Positions 21,579 to 33,689 of a stretch of 64,000 nucleotides of DNA are shown here, piece by piece (within the stretch, counting starts at the first letter, position 1; every line of letters begins with the position of its first letter). The DNA comes from Hemerocallis citrina (lineage: Eukaryota; Streptophyta; Magnoliopsida; Asparagales; Asphodelaceae). Location of the stretch: contig CM030360.1 in NCBI GenBank assembly GCA_017893485.1, positions 17,097,971-17,161,970 of the forward strand, written 5' to 3'. A program made the position numbers and the translations under genes. The notes under the pieces were generated by a model, which was not told where the DNA came from, did not search any database, and saw only the letters and a list, made by a program, of their open reading frames with translations.

Positions 21579-23145
21579 GAAGTTTCAACATAAATAATTA
21601 AATATATATATATATATATATGAAGAAGTTCCAATAATCAGCCAATGTCAATTTTCAAACAAGACTCGACTAACGGTCCATAATTTAGTCTAACATCTGT
21701 GTTTCCAGAGCCCAATCACCAGCAGTACCAAATAATATAAGTTTCTGTTTAACAATGAAGGAAGAAATCATCACAAAACTCCATTGAAATAACTAATATC
21801 TTCAGGCATGTTCCTTTCAAAAAGCTCTAGAATTCTCACTCAAAACAAATTAAACACATACAGGAACAGAGAAACACCAGTACGAATAGTATACAGAAAC
21901 ATACAGTTCAACTGGTTAACTGGAAACAGATTCACATAAAAAAATTATCCTCACAAACAAACATACATCACCTGATATAGTGATAAAGAATCGACACAAA
22001 ATTTAAGATCATGGATAAAAAAAACATCAACATCGCCTTCTCATCCCCTAAATAGTTAAACCCTCAATAAAAGAATTAGCTAAAGACCTTTTCTACCCAA
22101 TCCTTAATCCACCCAGGCCAAACAACAAATCAGGGTTGTAGACTTTATTGTTGTACAATTTTAGAGATGTATAAGTTTCAATATAATGTATCTTTATGTA
22201 TGAAAATTAGTTTCAACATTCTGCAATATGATTGATTCAATATGCTACTCTATTAGATTCAGCATTCTGCTATATGCTTGATTATATATAATTGGATAGC
22301 TTCAGCAAATAGAGAAAGAATGACAACAGTACCTGAAATTAAGAAGATTCATATATAAAGAATGAAAACAGTATTGTTATTTTCCTTTCATAACATTCAT
22401 GATATTTGATAGTTCTTTTATTTCTGTGTATTGTTCTACACCTTTTTTTTCAGTGTGTATCTCATTTAGAAGATTCATATATAAATCAATTTCAGGATTA
22501 TGATACAAATATAATACATAAATACAACTTCAGCTATATTAACTCTTAAAAAAACACAAAAATTAATTTGATAAATCAAATCAGAAAATCTTTGTCCTAA
22601 ATTCCTAATTACTTGTGAATAATAATACCCAAGATCTAAAGAAAACCCAACAAGAACAAGAAGAAGATGGATCTTATATTAATACACCAACTAAACTATG
22701 AAGTTTCTCTAATGAGTCAAAAAATCCTCCAAAAATACCGTACCGATGGGGGCTGAAGAAGGTAGGCGGCGTCGCGACAGCGTGGTGCTTTGGCAGCATA
22801 GTGCGTCGGTCAATCAGTGCGTGTGCCCTAGATTCAAAGAAGAAAAAAAGGAAGAATAATTGAAGTAGTAGTATAACTGGGTGAAAAATTGAAAAAGAAA
22901 ATAAGAAAAATGGGCATGGACCTAGGTCTAGGCCTGGGTTTTTAAATATAAAAATTAAATTAAATATATATTAATTACTTGGTATGGTACGACATAACAT
23001 GGTATCAGTATTGAGTACCAGTACCATACCATATAATTTCGGTATGGGATAATACCGAGATTTCGGTATGGTATTACCAAGATTTCGGTAATATATGATA
23101 TGGTAACGGTATGGTACGGTAATATGGTATTTTTTGACACCCCTA
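21284..23145. mobile_element. Non-autonomous hAT transposon
   Basis: The left end TAGGGGTGGTTACCGTAC and the right end (reverse complement TAGGGGTGTCAAAAAATACC) are related hAT termini. They are flanked by the exact 8-bp duplication GAAACAGG at 21276-21283 and 23146-23153, which is the hAT signature. Both subterminal regions (about 21295-21450 and 22978-23130) are packed with GGTAC/GGTATGGTA motifs, probable transposase-binding sites. The 1.86-kb interior has (TA)n tracts at about 21521-21575 and 21602-21621 and no transposase frame. A GC-richer patch at about 22735-22830 looks unlike the rest. Confidence 0.9.
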
Positions 23146-23378
23146 GAAACAGGAACAGGAACAGAGGATGTGCTCTAAATTTTGCAGACTACCCTCCCCT
23201 GTTAACTTCTCTCTCTCTCCCCTCTTCTCCTCCTTGTCTCAACGCTATTAAAATCTCACTTCACCTCCGTCCTTTTGTTGCAACGCCTCCTCTCATAAAA
23301 ACTCCAATCCATCCATCCATCCGTTAATGCACCCGTCTCTCTTATACATCCCGCTCGAGCTCAGTTTCCGCATAGAAA

Positions 23379-23496
23379 ATGCGCTCCATTTTCCATGAAC
23401 ACAGGAGCAGGAGCAGAAGCAGATCTCCATCCAGAGAGAAGATCGCGGTCGTCGATCCCGATCTTGTTCTCATGCAACGAGCTCAGATATTAGAAG
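23379..23496 (+). CDS. Possible first exon of an unidentified host gene
   Basis: A pyrimidine-rich, UTR-like stretch (23195-23378) precedes an ATG at 23379. The frame then reads MRSIFHEHRSRSRSRSPSRE and VVDPDLVLMQRAQILE, ending at a possible donor (AAG|GTCAGA). The base composition is far more gene-like than the neighbouring DNA. A candidate second exon, joined in phase, lies at 30137-30181 between TTTACAG and GTAAAC and would give ELFIRCIIPTTYVPT. If so, a Mutator MITE and a Copia element fill the intron. I recognise no family and the second exon may be coincidence. Confidence 0.35.
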
Positions 23497-23633
23497 GTCA
23501 GATCGATCCCCTCAATTCTGCGTAAAATTGCTTCAATTTCTTTGGTTTTTGTGATGAAAAAGTTAGTTAGTTAGTTTTTTTTTTTTTTTTTTTTTTTGGG
23601 GAGAATGGGGGGTTTTGAGGAACTTTTTTGAAG

Positions 23634-24182
23634 AATTTTTTGCAGTACTAGGCCACTTTTTGAAACTATTTACAATTTTAGGCAAGTTCACAAACTATTA
23701 GCACTTTTGGCTAGCCAGTGCCACGTTAGCAGCGGCCGCTATTGGGAATAGCTGCCTCTTCATAGGGACCTCCCACACTTGTCAGCTTATTGTATAATGG
23801 ATACGAATTGGTGTAACTGAGGTCGCTATTGTCAATAGCGGCCTCGTATAACCAAGGTCGCTATTCCCAATAGCGACCACAGGTTGACCCAATCGCTTTT
23901 AGTCCCACCTGAGGTCGCTATTGGGAATAGCGATCTTAGTTAGACAAGGTCGCTATTGACAATAGCGACCTCAGTTACACCAAGTAGTTTGCAATTATAC
24001 AATACCCTCTATAATCTGTCAAGTGCGGGAGTACAATGTGTTGGTCGCTATGAAGAGGTCGCTATTTCCAATAGCGGCCGATGCTGACGTGACACTGACT
24101 AGCCAAAAATGCTAATAGTTTGGGAAGTGGCCTAAAATCGCAAATAGTTTCAAAAAGTGGCCTAGTACCGCAAATCATTCTC
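23634..24182. mobile_element. Mutator-type MITE with internal hairpin array
   Basis: Long terminal inverted repeats (TTTGC(A/G)GTACTAGGCCAC at the two ends) are flanked by a 9-bp duplication TTTTTGAAG at 23625-23633 and 24183-24191, as expected for Mutator-like elements. The interior repeats the short palindrome GGTCGCTATTGNNAATAGCG at least five times (about 23735-24085), often nearly perfect. There is no coding capacity. Confidence 0.75.
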
Positions 24183-24440
24183 TTTTTGAAGGGGTTAGTT
24201 TTGTGCATCCGAGAACCGAAATAGACACCCGGTGAATAGTTTAGGTAATGTACCAAGTTTAATGTAGTTTATTGCATTGTAATTTGTAAATTACTCACTG
24301 TCACGTCATGCCTTGATTTTGTGTGTTTAAAAAAAAAAATTGTAGTTACAGAGGTACCAGTTATTTTTTTGGTTGTAAAAATCGTTTTTTTTAATGTTGA
24401 TTGATTTGAAGAATAAATTAGTTGATTCCTTTGGTGTTTC

Positions 24441-24628
24441 TATTGAAATTAGAATTGGGGAAAATCATATTTTCTTGTTTTATTTCTTTGCTGTATACAT
24501 CTATATATATGAATTACATTCTTGGAGAAGAATAAAAGAGATTGAGAGAAGATTGGGAAGATAAGAGATTTGGGGAATCTGTTTTCTACATATTAGGAAA
24601 CAGAATATACAATTACTATATTTCAACA
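24441..24628 (-). repeat. Copia 3' LTR, 188 bp
   Basis: On the plus strand it runs TATTGAAATTAG ... ATATTTCAACA. It lies next to the polypurine tract and is short for a Copia LTR. Confidence 0.9.
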
Positions 24629-24635
24629 CTCCCCC

Positions 24636-27600
24636 TCAAGTTGGTGCATAGATATCGAACATGCCCAACTTGTCAACAAATTTCAAGAAGAGCCGAGTCG
24701 AAACAGCCTTAGTTAGGATATCTGCGAATTGATCTCCTGACATCACTTTGGATATCTCAATAACTTTCTCATCTAATTTTTCTTTGATGAAGAATCTGTC
24801 CACCTCTACATGTTTCGTCCTATCATGCTGAACCGGATTAGCCGTAATATCACACGCCGCTTGACTGTCACAATACACCTTCATAGGTTCCTTTGGACCA
24901 TAGCCTAAGTCCTGCAACAGGAGTTTCAGCCATAAAACTTATGTTATACTTAAAGCTACTCCGCGATACTCAGCCTCTGCACTAGAGCGTGCAATAACAT
25001 TTTGCTTCTTGCTCCTCCATGTAACTAAATTTCCTCCAACAAGGGTGAAATATCCTGAAGTGGAGCGCCTATCGATTGTAGATCCTGCCCAATCAGCATC
25101 AGTATATGCCTCAACCTTCAAGTGACCATGCTTCGCAAATAAGACTCCTTTTCCTGGGGCTGACTTAATGTATCTCATAATTCTCATTACCGTGTCCATA
25201 TGTTGTTCCCGAGGTGCATGCATAAACTGACTTACCACACTTAAAGCATATGACAAATCTGGCCGTGTATGTGCAAGATACATTAGTCATCCAACCAATC
25301 TCTGATATCTTTCCTCATCACAAGGCACTTGATCAGCTTCGTTGCATAGTTTCAGTCCTTCTTCCAGTGATGTGCTAATCGGTTGACAAGTGGACATTCC
25401 ATTTTCCTTCAATAAATCCAGAGCATATTTTCTTTGAGAAAGAAATATCCCCTTTCTTGAGCGAGAAACTTCAATACCAAGAAAGTAACTCAAAGGACCA
25501 AGATCTTTCATTTCGAACTCTTGTGACAAGTAGTTCTTTAATGCCTTCATCTCCTCAGGATCATCTCTAGTTACTATCATATCATCAACATAAATAATGA
25601 GAGCAGTAATTTTACCTTCTTTCTTTTTTAGGAATAGAGTATGATCAAAATTACTCTGATCGTATCCGAATGTCCTCATTGATTTTGTATATCTCCCAAA
25701 CCAGGTTCTTGGCGACTGCTTCAGTCCATACAGTGCTTTCTTCAGACGACATACTTTGTTGCTGTGTTGGACTGGTCTGTTCGACCCTGGTGGAAGATCC
25801 ATATAGACTTCTTCTGTCAATTTCCCATGCAAAAATACATTCTTCACATGAAATTGCTCCAACGACCAGTCAAGATTGGCAGCAAGTGTCAGTAACACTC
25901 GAACAGTATTGAATTTTGCCACTGGTGCAAATGTATCTGCATAATCAATTCCATACGTTTGAGTGTACCCTTTGGAAACCAGCCTTGCTTTGTATCGCTC
26001 TATTGAACCATCAGACTTATACTTCACTGTATAAATCCATCTGCATCCTACTAGCTTCTTTCCTGCTGGCAGCTCGACTATCTCCCAAGTCTCGTTATTT
26101 TTCAAGGATTTCATCTCCTCATCCATAGCTGCTTTCCACCTTGGATCAGTAAGGGCTTCCTGCACACTATTAGGAATAAATACAGTAGATAATTGATTTA
26201 CAAATGACTTATTGGATTCCGACAAGCAGTGAGTGGATACATAATTACTCATGGGATATTTGACATTACTAGTGGGATTAGGTTCATAAGTGGGTTTTGG
26301 AATACCTCTATTAGTACGGTACGGGAGTTCTCTTCTAAGAGGTTCGGACAATGATGATGATTGGTTTTGGGGTTCTGATGGTTCACTCTCACTGAAATTC
26401 GGTACTGATTGCAATTCTTCAAGAGGGTCTTCTTGCAGTTCTTCATGAGGATCTTCCTACCTTGCTAAATCTTCATTCAAGTGTTCGCCATTATTTATAT
26501 CCAGTTGTTCGTTCTGCCTGACAATTACTTCATCATACCCAAGAGTCTGAACTTCACTTCGGTACTCCCCCTGAAGTTCAGCCGTAGAAGAAGAAAAATA
26601 CATCTCATGTTCATGGAACACCACATCCATAGTCATAAATATTCGTTGAGTTGGTGGGTGATAGCAACGATACCCTTTCTGATTCATTGCATATCCCACA
26701 AAAACACATTTTACTGCTCGGGGGGTTAACTTACTTCGCTCGTGTTGATGTAGGTGAACAAATGCGACACACCCAAAGACACGAGGTGGCAGGTTGACAA
26801 CAGTTGGCGCATCCACAGCATTAGTTAGTGCTTGAAGTGGCGTGCTGAAGTTCAGGATATGAGAAGGGACTCGGTTGATTAGGTATGCTGCAGAGGTAAG
26901 GGCTTCCCCCCAATACATGAGTGGGAGATTGCCATAAATAAGTGAAGCACGGACTACTTCAAGCAAGTGTATGTTCTTCCTTTCGGCCACGCCATTTTGT
27001 TGAGGAGTATATGAACATGTAGTCTGGTGAACAATTCCATGTTCCATCAAATATTGTTGTAGATCTGTATTCAGGTACTCGCCACCATTGTCACTTCTGA
27101 GCACTTGAATATGTGCTTTATACTGAGTCATAACCTGCTTATGGAATTTTTGAAATAAACTACTAACTTCTCCTTTGGATTTCATCAAACAAATCCAAGT
27201 CATACGAGTGCAGTCATCAATAAATGTCACAAACCATTTAGCTCCTCCAATAGTGGTATTTCTGGATGGACCCCAAACATCAGAATGAATAATCATAAAT
27301 GGAATCGTGCTTTTATTCAGATTGCAATGAAAAGAAACACGGTGACTTATTGCTAGTTCACATACATCACAACAAAAACTAGAAATATCCAACTTCGAAA
27401 ATAAACTGGGAAATAATTTAAGCAAGTAGCCAAACGATGCATGTCCTAGATGTCGGTGCCACAGCCAAATTTCTGATTGCTTCTCCCCCTCGGAATTATT
27501 AACGGCAAGAGCTTGAGTTAACCTGTTTGAACTCTCAGAAACCAAATCCATATAATAGAGTTTTCCACGTCTAACCCCATAACCAATCGTCCTGCGAGTC

Positions 27601-27992
27601 CGAATATCCTTAAAGACACAAAAAGAAGGCCAAAAGATAACAATACAATGTAGTATATCAGTAATTTGGGTGACAGATAACAGATTAAAATTTAAGGATG
27701 GGACTACTAGTACTGTGTCTAATGTAAGATCTTTTGTGAGGGATATGGAACCTTCGCCAGTAACAGGGACAGGATTACCATCGGCAGTGGATATTGTAGA
27801 TTTTGTGGATGGGTGTAAGGTTTTAACTTGTCTAAAATCAAAAGTCATATGGTCGGTAGCACCGGAATCAATTATCCATGTATTATTCATAACAGATGCA
27901 GAAATATTAAAAGCCTTACCATCGTTACCTGAAGCTGTAACCAGTGTGGAGGTTTGTTTCAATGCTCTTCCCATCTCCTTCAGCAATTCCAA
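24636..27992 (-). pseudogene. Copia pol: protease, integrase, RT, RNase H
   Basis: The protease site TWIIDSGATDHM opens the 26457-27992 frame. The integrase follows with the zinc-binding HRHLGH...CCDVC, the catalytic blocks HSDVWGP and RSDNGGEY, and AERKN with the Glu. After a TAG at about 26458 the RT frame (25287-26414) has WKAAMDEEMKSLKNNETWE, KARLVSKGYTQ and the catalytic LIIYVDDMIV. A TGA at 25284-25286 splits RT from LMYLAHTRPDLSY. The RNase H part runs VEAYTDADWAGS ... ARSSAEAEYRGVA, and after further stops CDSQAACDITANPVQHDRTK. Nearly the whole polyprotein is readable, so decay is moderate. Confidence 0.9.
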
Positions 27993-28880
27993 CAGCTACA
28001 GTGGATATCTTCTTCCGAGAATCTCTACTGTGATCCCAGTCCTGCGGGTAGCCGATAATCTGATAGCAATGAGCTTTCGTGTGCCCAGTTTTGCCACATT
28101 GGGTACACTTCCTTAACTCATAAGTAGATTGATTGAAGCCCTTAGAAGTCCGTGTAGATGATCCAGACTGACCTGCGAGACTTTTGAATGGATGTGGCCG
28201 AGCCACCATTGCAGCTACATCAGAAGATTCAGAGGAGCTGTTCATGGTGCTTTGTTGACGAGCCTCCCGCCGAACATATGCGTAGGATGCCTCGAGATCA
28301 AGTGCAGGATCTTTTCGCAAAATTTCTCCTCGAACCTGCTCAAACTCAGCATCTAATCCAGCCAAAAAAATATGAACCCGCAAGCGGTCGATTGATTTCT
28401 TATATGTTTGGACATCATCAGGATTCTTCATGATCACCTTATCTCGATGATCCAGTTCTTGAAAAATTTCAGTCAATTCTCCATAATAAATAGAAAGTGG
28501 CCTGCCATTTTGCCTTGCTGAAAAAGCTTTCTGGTTTAGAGCAAACACCTGAACCTCGTCGGTTCCATCATAGAATGCTTTTGCAAGAGCATCCCAAATA
28601 TCACGAGCAGTTTTCAATCGAATGTATCTCTTCATGATCTCGGGTTTCATGGACATCAACAGCCAGCCTTTCACTTTCTGATTATCAGCATACCATTTGG
28701 CATAGGAACCATCACTTTCAGCGGGAATTTTACTATCACCTCGAATATACTGGATCTTTTCACATCCAGCAATATGCATCTCATCAACTGAGTCCAAACA
28801 TCATAGTTTGTTTCATCAAGAATTATCCCCACATTAAAGCCGGAATTCTCGGATTGTACAATAATCGGTGTACTACCCAT
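27925..28880 (-). pseudogene. Copia gag with zinc knuckle
   Basis: Gag begins at 28880 with MGSTPIIVQ and reads NYDVWTQLM. It then shifts one base to EMHIAGCEKIQYIRGD near 28790. The UBN2-type body continues through ALAKAFYDGTDEVQVFALNQ, and the CCHC knuckle CTQCGKTGHTKAHC is followed by YQIIGYP, a common Copia signature. It overlaps the protease frame by about 70 bases, so gag-pol fusion probably needed a frame restored by mutation or frameshifting. The single-base shift prevents a full gag here. Confidence 0.85.
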
Positions 28881-29594
28881 GTTACAAGTAAACAAAGGAT
28901 CTGGTTGAACAGATCTGGAGGAGTTGAACGGGATCTGGATCAATCCAAACCCAAAATCAGGACTGTTGCTGCCTAGTCCTAGGATATCGAAAGAGTGGAG
29001 TTAGCTGTGACGATAGATGGAGGGAGTGGAATCAGCGGCGACGACGACTAGTCAAGCGGCAACTGTGGGTACGGGTCCCACCGGGTATGCCAGCGACTTC
29101 GCTGGAGAGGCGATCTGGACGGAATTGGCGATGGGGATGGAGAATGAGCGGCGGCAGCGATGGAGATGAGGACGATGATGAAGAAGGTGGTACTCGGAGC
29201 AGCTGCATTCGGTGGCGGAGGTGCAGCCACTGGAATCTCAGGCACTGACGACGACTTGCGACGACGGCGTTAACGAGCGACGAAGGCGGCTAGCGGTTTC
29301 TTCGAGATTGGGTTTTGAAGGAGTAGGAGAGGAGGTGAAATGGGTTCGTTGATGTGCAGAAGATGGGTTTGTTAGGGTTTCGGTGGCGGAAGTTGTGGGT
29401 GAGGGCAGAATGGCGACGTCGATTTTGATCAGAACGGGTGTTGGGGATCGGTGATAATGATCGGTGACGGGATCTGACGGGATCGGCGACGGGATCTGAT
29501 GGGATCGGGTCAAGATGGAGGTGTCAGATCTGATCACCTCCTTCTCTTCTTCTCCTTCAGAAGTTAGCCTAGATCTGGTTAGGCTCTGATACCA

Positions 29595-29782
29595 TATTGA
29601 AATCAGAATTGAGGAAAATCATATTTTCATGTTTTGTTTCTTTACTGTATACATCTATATATATGAATTACATTCTTGGAGATAAAGAAAAAAGATTGAG
29701 AGAAGATTGGGGTGATGAGAGATTTGGGGAATCTGTTTCCTACATATTAGGAAACAGAATATACAATTACTATATTTCAACA
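29595..29782 (-). repeat. Copia 5' LTR, 188 bp
   Basis: On the plus strand it runs TATTGAAATCAG ... ATATTTCAACA. The primer-binding site (GGCTCTGATACCA on the plus strand) directly abuts it at 29582-29594. Confidence 0.9.
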
Positions 29783-29787
29783 GTTTC

Positions 29788-30593
29788 TGGGCATTTTGCT
29801 AATATTTGTATGATTATTATTTCTTCCTTTCGTGAGGTGCTTATATGTTAATAAAAGTTTACTTTTCGTGAGGTGCATTTGTAGCTTAATTTGATTAATC
29901 AATAGTCATACTGAATAATAACATAATGCCTAAAGTATTGCTTTTCGTGTCCCATGTGTTCATATGATCGAATTTACCCATTTTCTTTAAGAGATGAACG
30001 GTTTTAACTCACTTTCTTTGTACTTGTTTAAACATTTGACTTAAATATATATACATTTTCAGCTTATATTCAAATGTCGTTTCGTTTGGGAGGAATTGGA
30101 GTGTGTGTTGGGATTTTCATATATTTTACTATTTACAGAGCTTTTCATACGCTGCATCATTCCGACAACGTACGTTCCCACAGGTAAACTTTGTACCATA
30201 TAAGAGTCACCATTCCTTTCTCCTCTTTCTCTCTAATCTCGCGATCTATCTTTCTCTCTCTGTTCGGTTTTCTTCTCCCTCCCTTCTCAGAATTTTGAAA
30301 CACCTTCTCCAACACCCCGCCACACTCACATCTTTCCTTGCAAATTGGTTAACGTCTGTGTATTCCCTCCGAAACATCGACATCGGCGCTCTTTTCACTC
30401 ACACAGCAGTAAGTTAGTCACCCCCCCCCCCCCCCCCCACACAAAATGCTCGATAAGCTCTATATAGACTATATCAACTGTTCGACAAATTTGCTTCCAC
30501 GAAACAAAAACACTACTTTTACTTTGTTTCTATTTGTTCTTATTCAGTTGTACTTATATAGATGCAGTGCTATTTTCAGAACAATTTATTCTC
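29788..30593 (+). promoter_or_regulatory. Upstream region and 5' UTR of the YrdC gene
   Basis: Up to about 30100 the DNA is AT-rich and intron- or promoter-like. From about 30215 to 30420 it becomes pyrimidine-rich (CTCCTCTTTCTCTCT and similar), typical of a plant 5' UTR, and ends near AGTAAGTTAG, a possible donor. A run of about 19 C residues lies at 30421-30439. TTATTCAG near 30540 could be the matching acceptor, so an intron in the 5' UTR is likely. Confidence 0.45.
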
Positions 30594-30987
30594 ATGTTTT
30601 CGCCTGCGAAGTTTACAGAGAGGTGCTATCTCGCCGCTCCTTTCAGAAGTTTCTTGAATCAAAGGTTTTGTTTCTTTTCTGCTCATGCTGTGGTTCTTGA
30701 TATTTATTGGTTCATTATTGATATATTATTGGGTTTTTTTTTTTAAATAAAAAAAATAGATTTACTTTCTTCGTGAATGCCCGTGTTTTGCGTCGGAGTT
30801 CAGGTGGGTGTTTTTTGAAGGCAATTTCTCCGGGTCTAAAGAAATGTGATTTGGGATTTGAGAGTAAGGCAGGTATTGTGTTACCGACGTGTGAGGATTA
30901 TGTTGACGAGGCTATTGATGCGATTAAAGGCGAGAAAGTTATCGCAGTTCCAACTGATACTCTCTATGGGCTGGCTTGTGATGCGTG
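30594..30987 (+). CDS. YRDC: YrdC threonylcarbamoyl-AMP synthase, first two coding exons
   Basis: Exon 1 is 30594-30664 (MFSPAKFTERCYLAAPFRSF). A GT...TAG intron (30665-30759) keeps the frame into exon 2, 30760-30987. Exon 2 reads LPTCEDYVDEAIDAIKGEKV and then VIAVPTDTLYGLACDA, the N-terminal signature of the YrdC/Sua5 fold. The family makes threonylcarbamoyl-AMP for t6A37 in tRNAs that read ANN codons. The leader is Arg/Ser/Phe-rich, consistent with organelle targeting. I chose the ATG at 30594 because the extension upstream has no ATG. Exon 2 ends GATGCGTG|GTATGT, leaving TG that needs a C from the next exon (Cys of the family motif). That exon is not seen; a Copia fragment begins about 670 bp downstream. 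Confidence 0.85.
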
Positions 30988-31661
30988 GTATGTGGTTTAG
31001 AATGCATTTTGCTTTCGTTTTTGTTAGTATTATACTCTCATAGTGTGTTTTGAGTGATTTATAATATGTGGCAGTTCTTGATTTTTATTTGTATACAATA
31101 GCAACTACTGGAGTAGGAATTCATACCGTTAGTGGGCAGATCTAGGCTCCGAACTTCTAAATTGAAGTTTTAAGTTTAGAAGTTGTTAGAGTTGGAAACT
31201 GAGATATGTTCTTAACAGTTTTTTATAACAATATTTTGGGATAGGGGCAATGTTATTGTTGTTGTATTAATCTTAGTTAATGTCGTTCTTAAGATAAATT
31301 TTTGTGGCGGAAGACTGAGTTAATTTTCAGCAATTATCATATATGAAAGAAATACAAATATAGAAGATGCAAATCCATAAGTGTTAGAAAAGGGTGAGAG
31401 AAAAAAAGTGGAAATCCAGGCATCTGTGGCTAAGCACAATGTCCTGAATAAGGAAAAGAAAAAATGCGAGTAGAAGACAATACTGGAACTGAAAAAAGAA
31501 ATAGGTTATAACCTTCCACTCCATTCTAATCATTGTCTCAACAATTGACTGATACTAAAGTGCACTGGCCATATTAGATATCGATTTTGCCTACCAGCAT
31601 CCTTATGATATCTGATAGTACCCATAAATGACAGGTCGATACCTGAGTGACATTGCGTTTT
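30988..31661 (+). other. YrdC intron, proximal part
   Basis: It starts with GTATGTGG and is AT-rich. I looked for the next YrdC exon (IKGR, PLAICV blocks) and found no match before the Copia fragment starts at about 31662. Confidence 0.5.
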
Positions 31662-33247
31662 CATTTGGTTTTGAGATGAATATAGTTCAGTGGGAGTAAG
31701 CATATATTCCTAGTTCTATATGTCGATGACATATTGCTTGCCACTAATGATATAGATTTATTGCATGAAACTAAAAGGTTTCTGTCCAAACATTTTTAGA
31801 TGAAGGATCTTGGGGATACCTCTTTTGTATTAGGAATTCAGATACACCGAGATAGTTCTCGAGGTATTCTAGGATTATCACAAAAGGGATACATCGATAA
31901 AGTACTCAAAAAGGTTTGGCATGCAAGATTATAGACCAGGGGATACCCCTGTTACTAAAGGAGACGAATTTAGTCTCAATTAGTGTCCTAAAAGTAACCT
32001 TAAAATTCAGGATATATAAAAGATCCCCTATGCATCAGCTAGTAGGAGTCTAATGTATGCTCAAGTATGTACGCGTCCGGATGTTGCATACATTGTTGGA
32101 ATGTTAGACAGGTATTTAAGAAAACCTGGTATGGACCATTGGATAGCAGCTAAGAGGGTCATGAGGTATCTTCAGAGAACAAAAGACTACATGCTCACAT
32201 ATAGGAAATTAGATCATTTGGAGATCGTAAGGTATTCTGATTCAGCAGTAAGCTAGGGTGCCAAGATAGCAAAAAGTCTACATCAGGCTATATTTACCTG
32301 TTAGCTGGAGGAGCTATATCCTGGAGAAGTGTCAAACAGACACTTATAGCTTCTTCCACTATGGCAGCAGAGTATGTAGCATGCTATGAGGCACCAAATT
32401 ATGGAATATGACTGCAAAATTTTGTCACTGGACTGCGCATTTTGGAGAATATACAAAGACCATTCAAGTTATTTTGTGACAATAAGTTAGCAATGATGCA
32501 TTCCAACAACAACAGAAGTTTGACACAGTTGAAACATATTGACATAAAGTTCCTAGTTGTGAAAGAAAGAGTACAAAGTGGACAGATGTCCATGGAGCAC
32601 ATTGAGATAAACTCCATGATAGCAGATCTGCTCACAAAGGGATGACCACCCAAGGTCTTTTATGAGCATACTGCTCATACGGGTGTTGTATTATTTGAGG
32701 ATATCATGATTTAGTGGGAGTTTGTATTTTATTTGCATTATGTTTGTGTGAGACATTTATACATTTGGTTATTTTCTGATCAGAAATAAAGAATTCAGTT
32801 TTCTCACTCTTTTGTCATGTTTTGATTCTGATCTCACTTAAGTTTTAAAGAGGACCAGTTAGAAATAGGCATGTGTATAGATCACATTGCATGAAATTTT
32901 CATGCTACACCTTCACACTTGATCTATATCTTTTGATTATGTTGATATATGTGACCATTGATGAATTTAGTTACGATAAATATAGCGAAAATTGCTTTGA
33001 TCTTATATTTACATGATTAATGGACGAGATTGTTTGGCTATGCTTTTGGTTATGATAGCAAAATTTTGAGCTCATAAAGTATGTACATTTATAAGGAGTA
33101 ACATATATGGCCCAAGTGGGAGATTGTTGGAATAATCTATGTGGGCTCACATATGTGACTAAATATATAATTGCTATTCTAAAGTTTAACCCAAATTAAA
33201 GTGATGTACATTTATAAGGAGTAACATATATGGCCCAAGTGGGAGAT
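31662..33247 (+). mobile_element. Copia 3' fragment (RT-RNase H end) with partial LTR
   Basis: From about 31662 the DNA is nearly collinear with 50868-52351 of the next copy. It has the RT site LYVDD near 31711-31725, then SLMYAQVCTRPDVAY and the RNase H part with DNKLAMMHSNNNRS (32442-32645). Frameshifts and stops are frequent. A purine tract, CCCAAGTGGGAGAT, precedes LTR start TGTTGG at 33125. After about 100 bp of LTR the purine tract and LTR start recur at 33248. The 5' half (gag, integrase, first LTR) is missing. Confidence 0.8.
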
Positions 33248-33350
33248 TGTTGGAAAATAATCTATGTGGGCTCACATATGTGAGTAAATGTATAATTGCT
33301 ATTCTAAAGTTTAACCCAAATTAAAGTGATCTAATCAAGATTAAGTAATG
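33105..33350. repeat. Tandem duplication of about 123 bp across PPT and LTR start
   Basis: The block from ACATTTATAAGGAGTAACAT through the purine tract and the first LTR bases to AACCCAAATTAAAGTGAT is present twice in direct tandem, with few differences. Confidence 0.8.
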
Positions 33351-33689
33351 AGTTAAAAGCATATAATTTAGAGTGTGATATAACACATGTAGAGACCGTA
33401 AAGTAAATTTCTCATTTTGTAATGGGCAAAATTGGAAATCAATAATTATCAATTAGGATTCTGGTCCATTATATATACGTATCTTCTTATTCCATCTGTA
33501 ATCCCATCAACAGAAGAATAGAGAGGCGGCCTCTCATAGAAGTGTGTATCATATAGGAAGATCCAAACCCTCTGCACAATCTCCATCAATGGCTTCAGGT
33601 TAGTGCTTCCGTTTTTAATGTTCTTCTTCTTTTGATTTAGCAAAGATCTATAGTTTCATGATTTAGGCACTACAAAAGATACTTGTTTT

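Larger units (their letters stand above)
24441..29782 (-). mobile_element. Full-length Copia LTR retrotransposon
   Basis: Two 188-bp LTRs (24441-24628 and 29595-29782) are flanked by the exact 5-bp duplication GTTTC at 24436-24440 and 29783-29787. On the minus strand the order is LTR, primer-binding site TGGTATCAGAGCC, an unusually long GC-rich leader (about 28881-29590), gag, protease, integrase, RT, RNase H, polypurine tract CTTGAGGGGGAG, LTR. The LTRs differ at roughly a dozen positions. All domains are present but several stops and frame changes interrupt them. Confidence 0.93.

Noticed and set aside
23735..24085. CRISPR-like array of GGTCGCTATTG palindromes
   Set aside because: Irregular spacing inside a MITE with long TIRs and a 9-bp duplication.
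27670..28116. Plus-strand frame of 148 codons in the Copia element
   Set aside because: Antisense shadow of gag and protease.
29238..29537. Minus-strand Ser/Thr/Pro-rich frame in the Copia leader
   Set aside because: Lies between the primer-binding site and gag, low complexity, no Copia domain; treated as leader.
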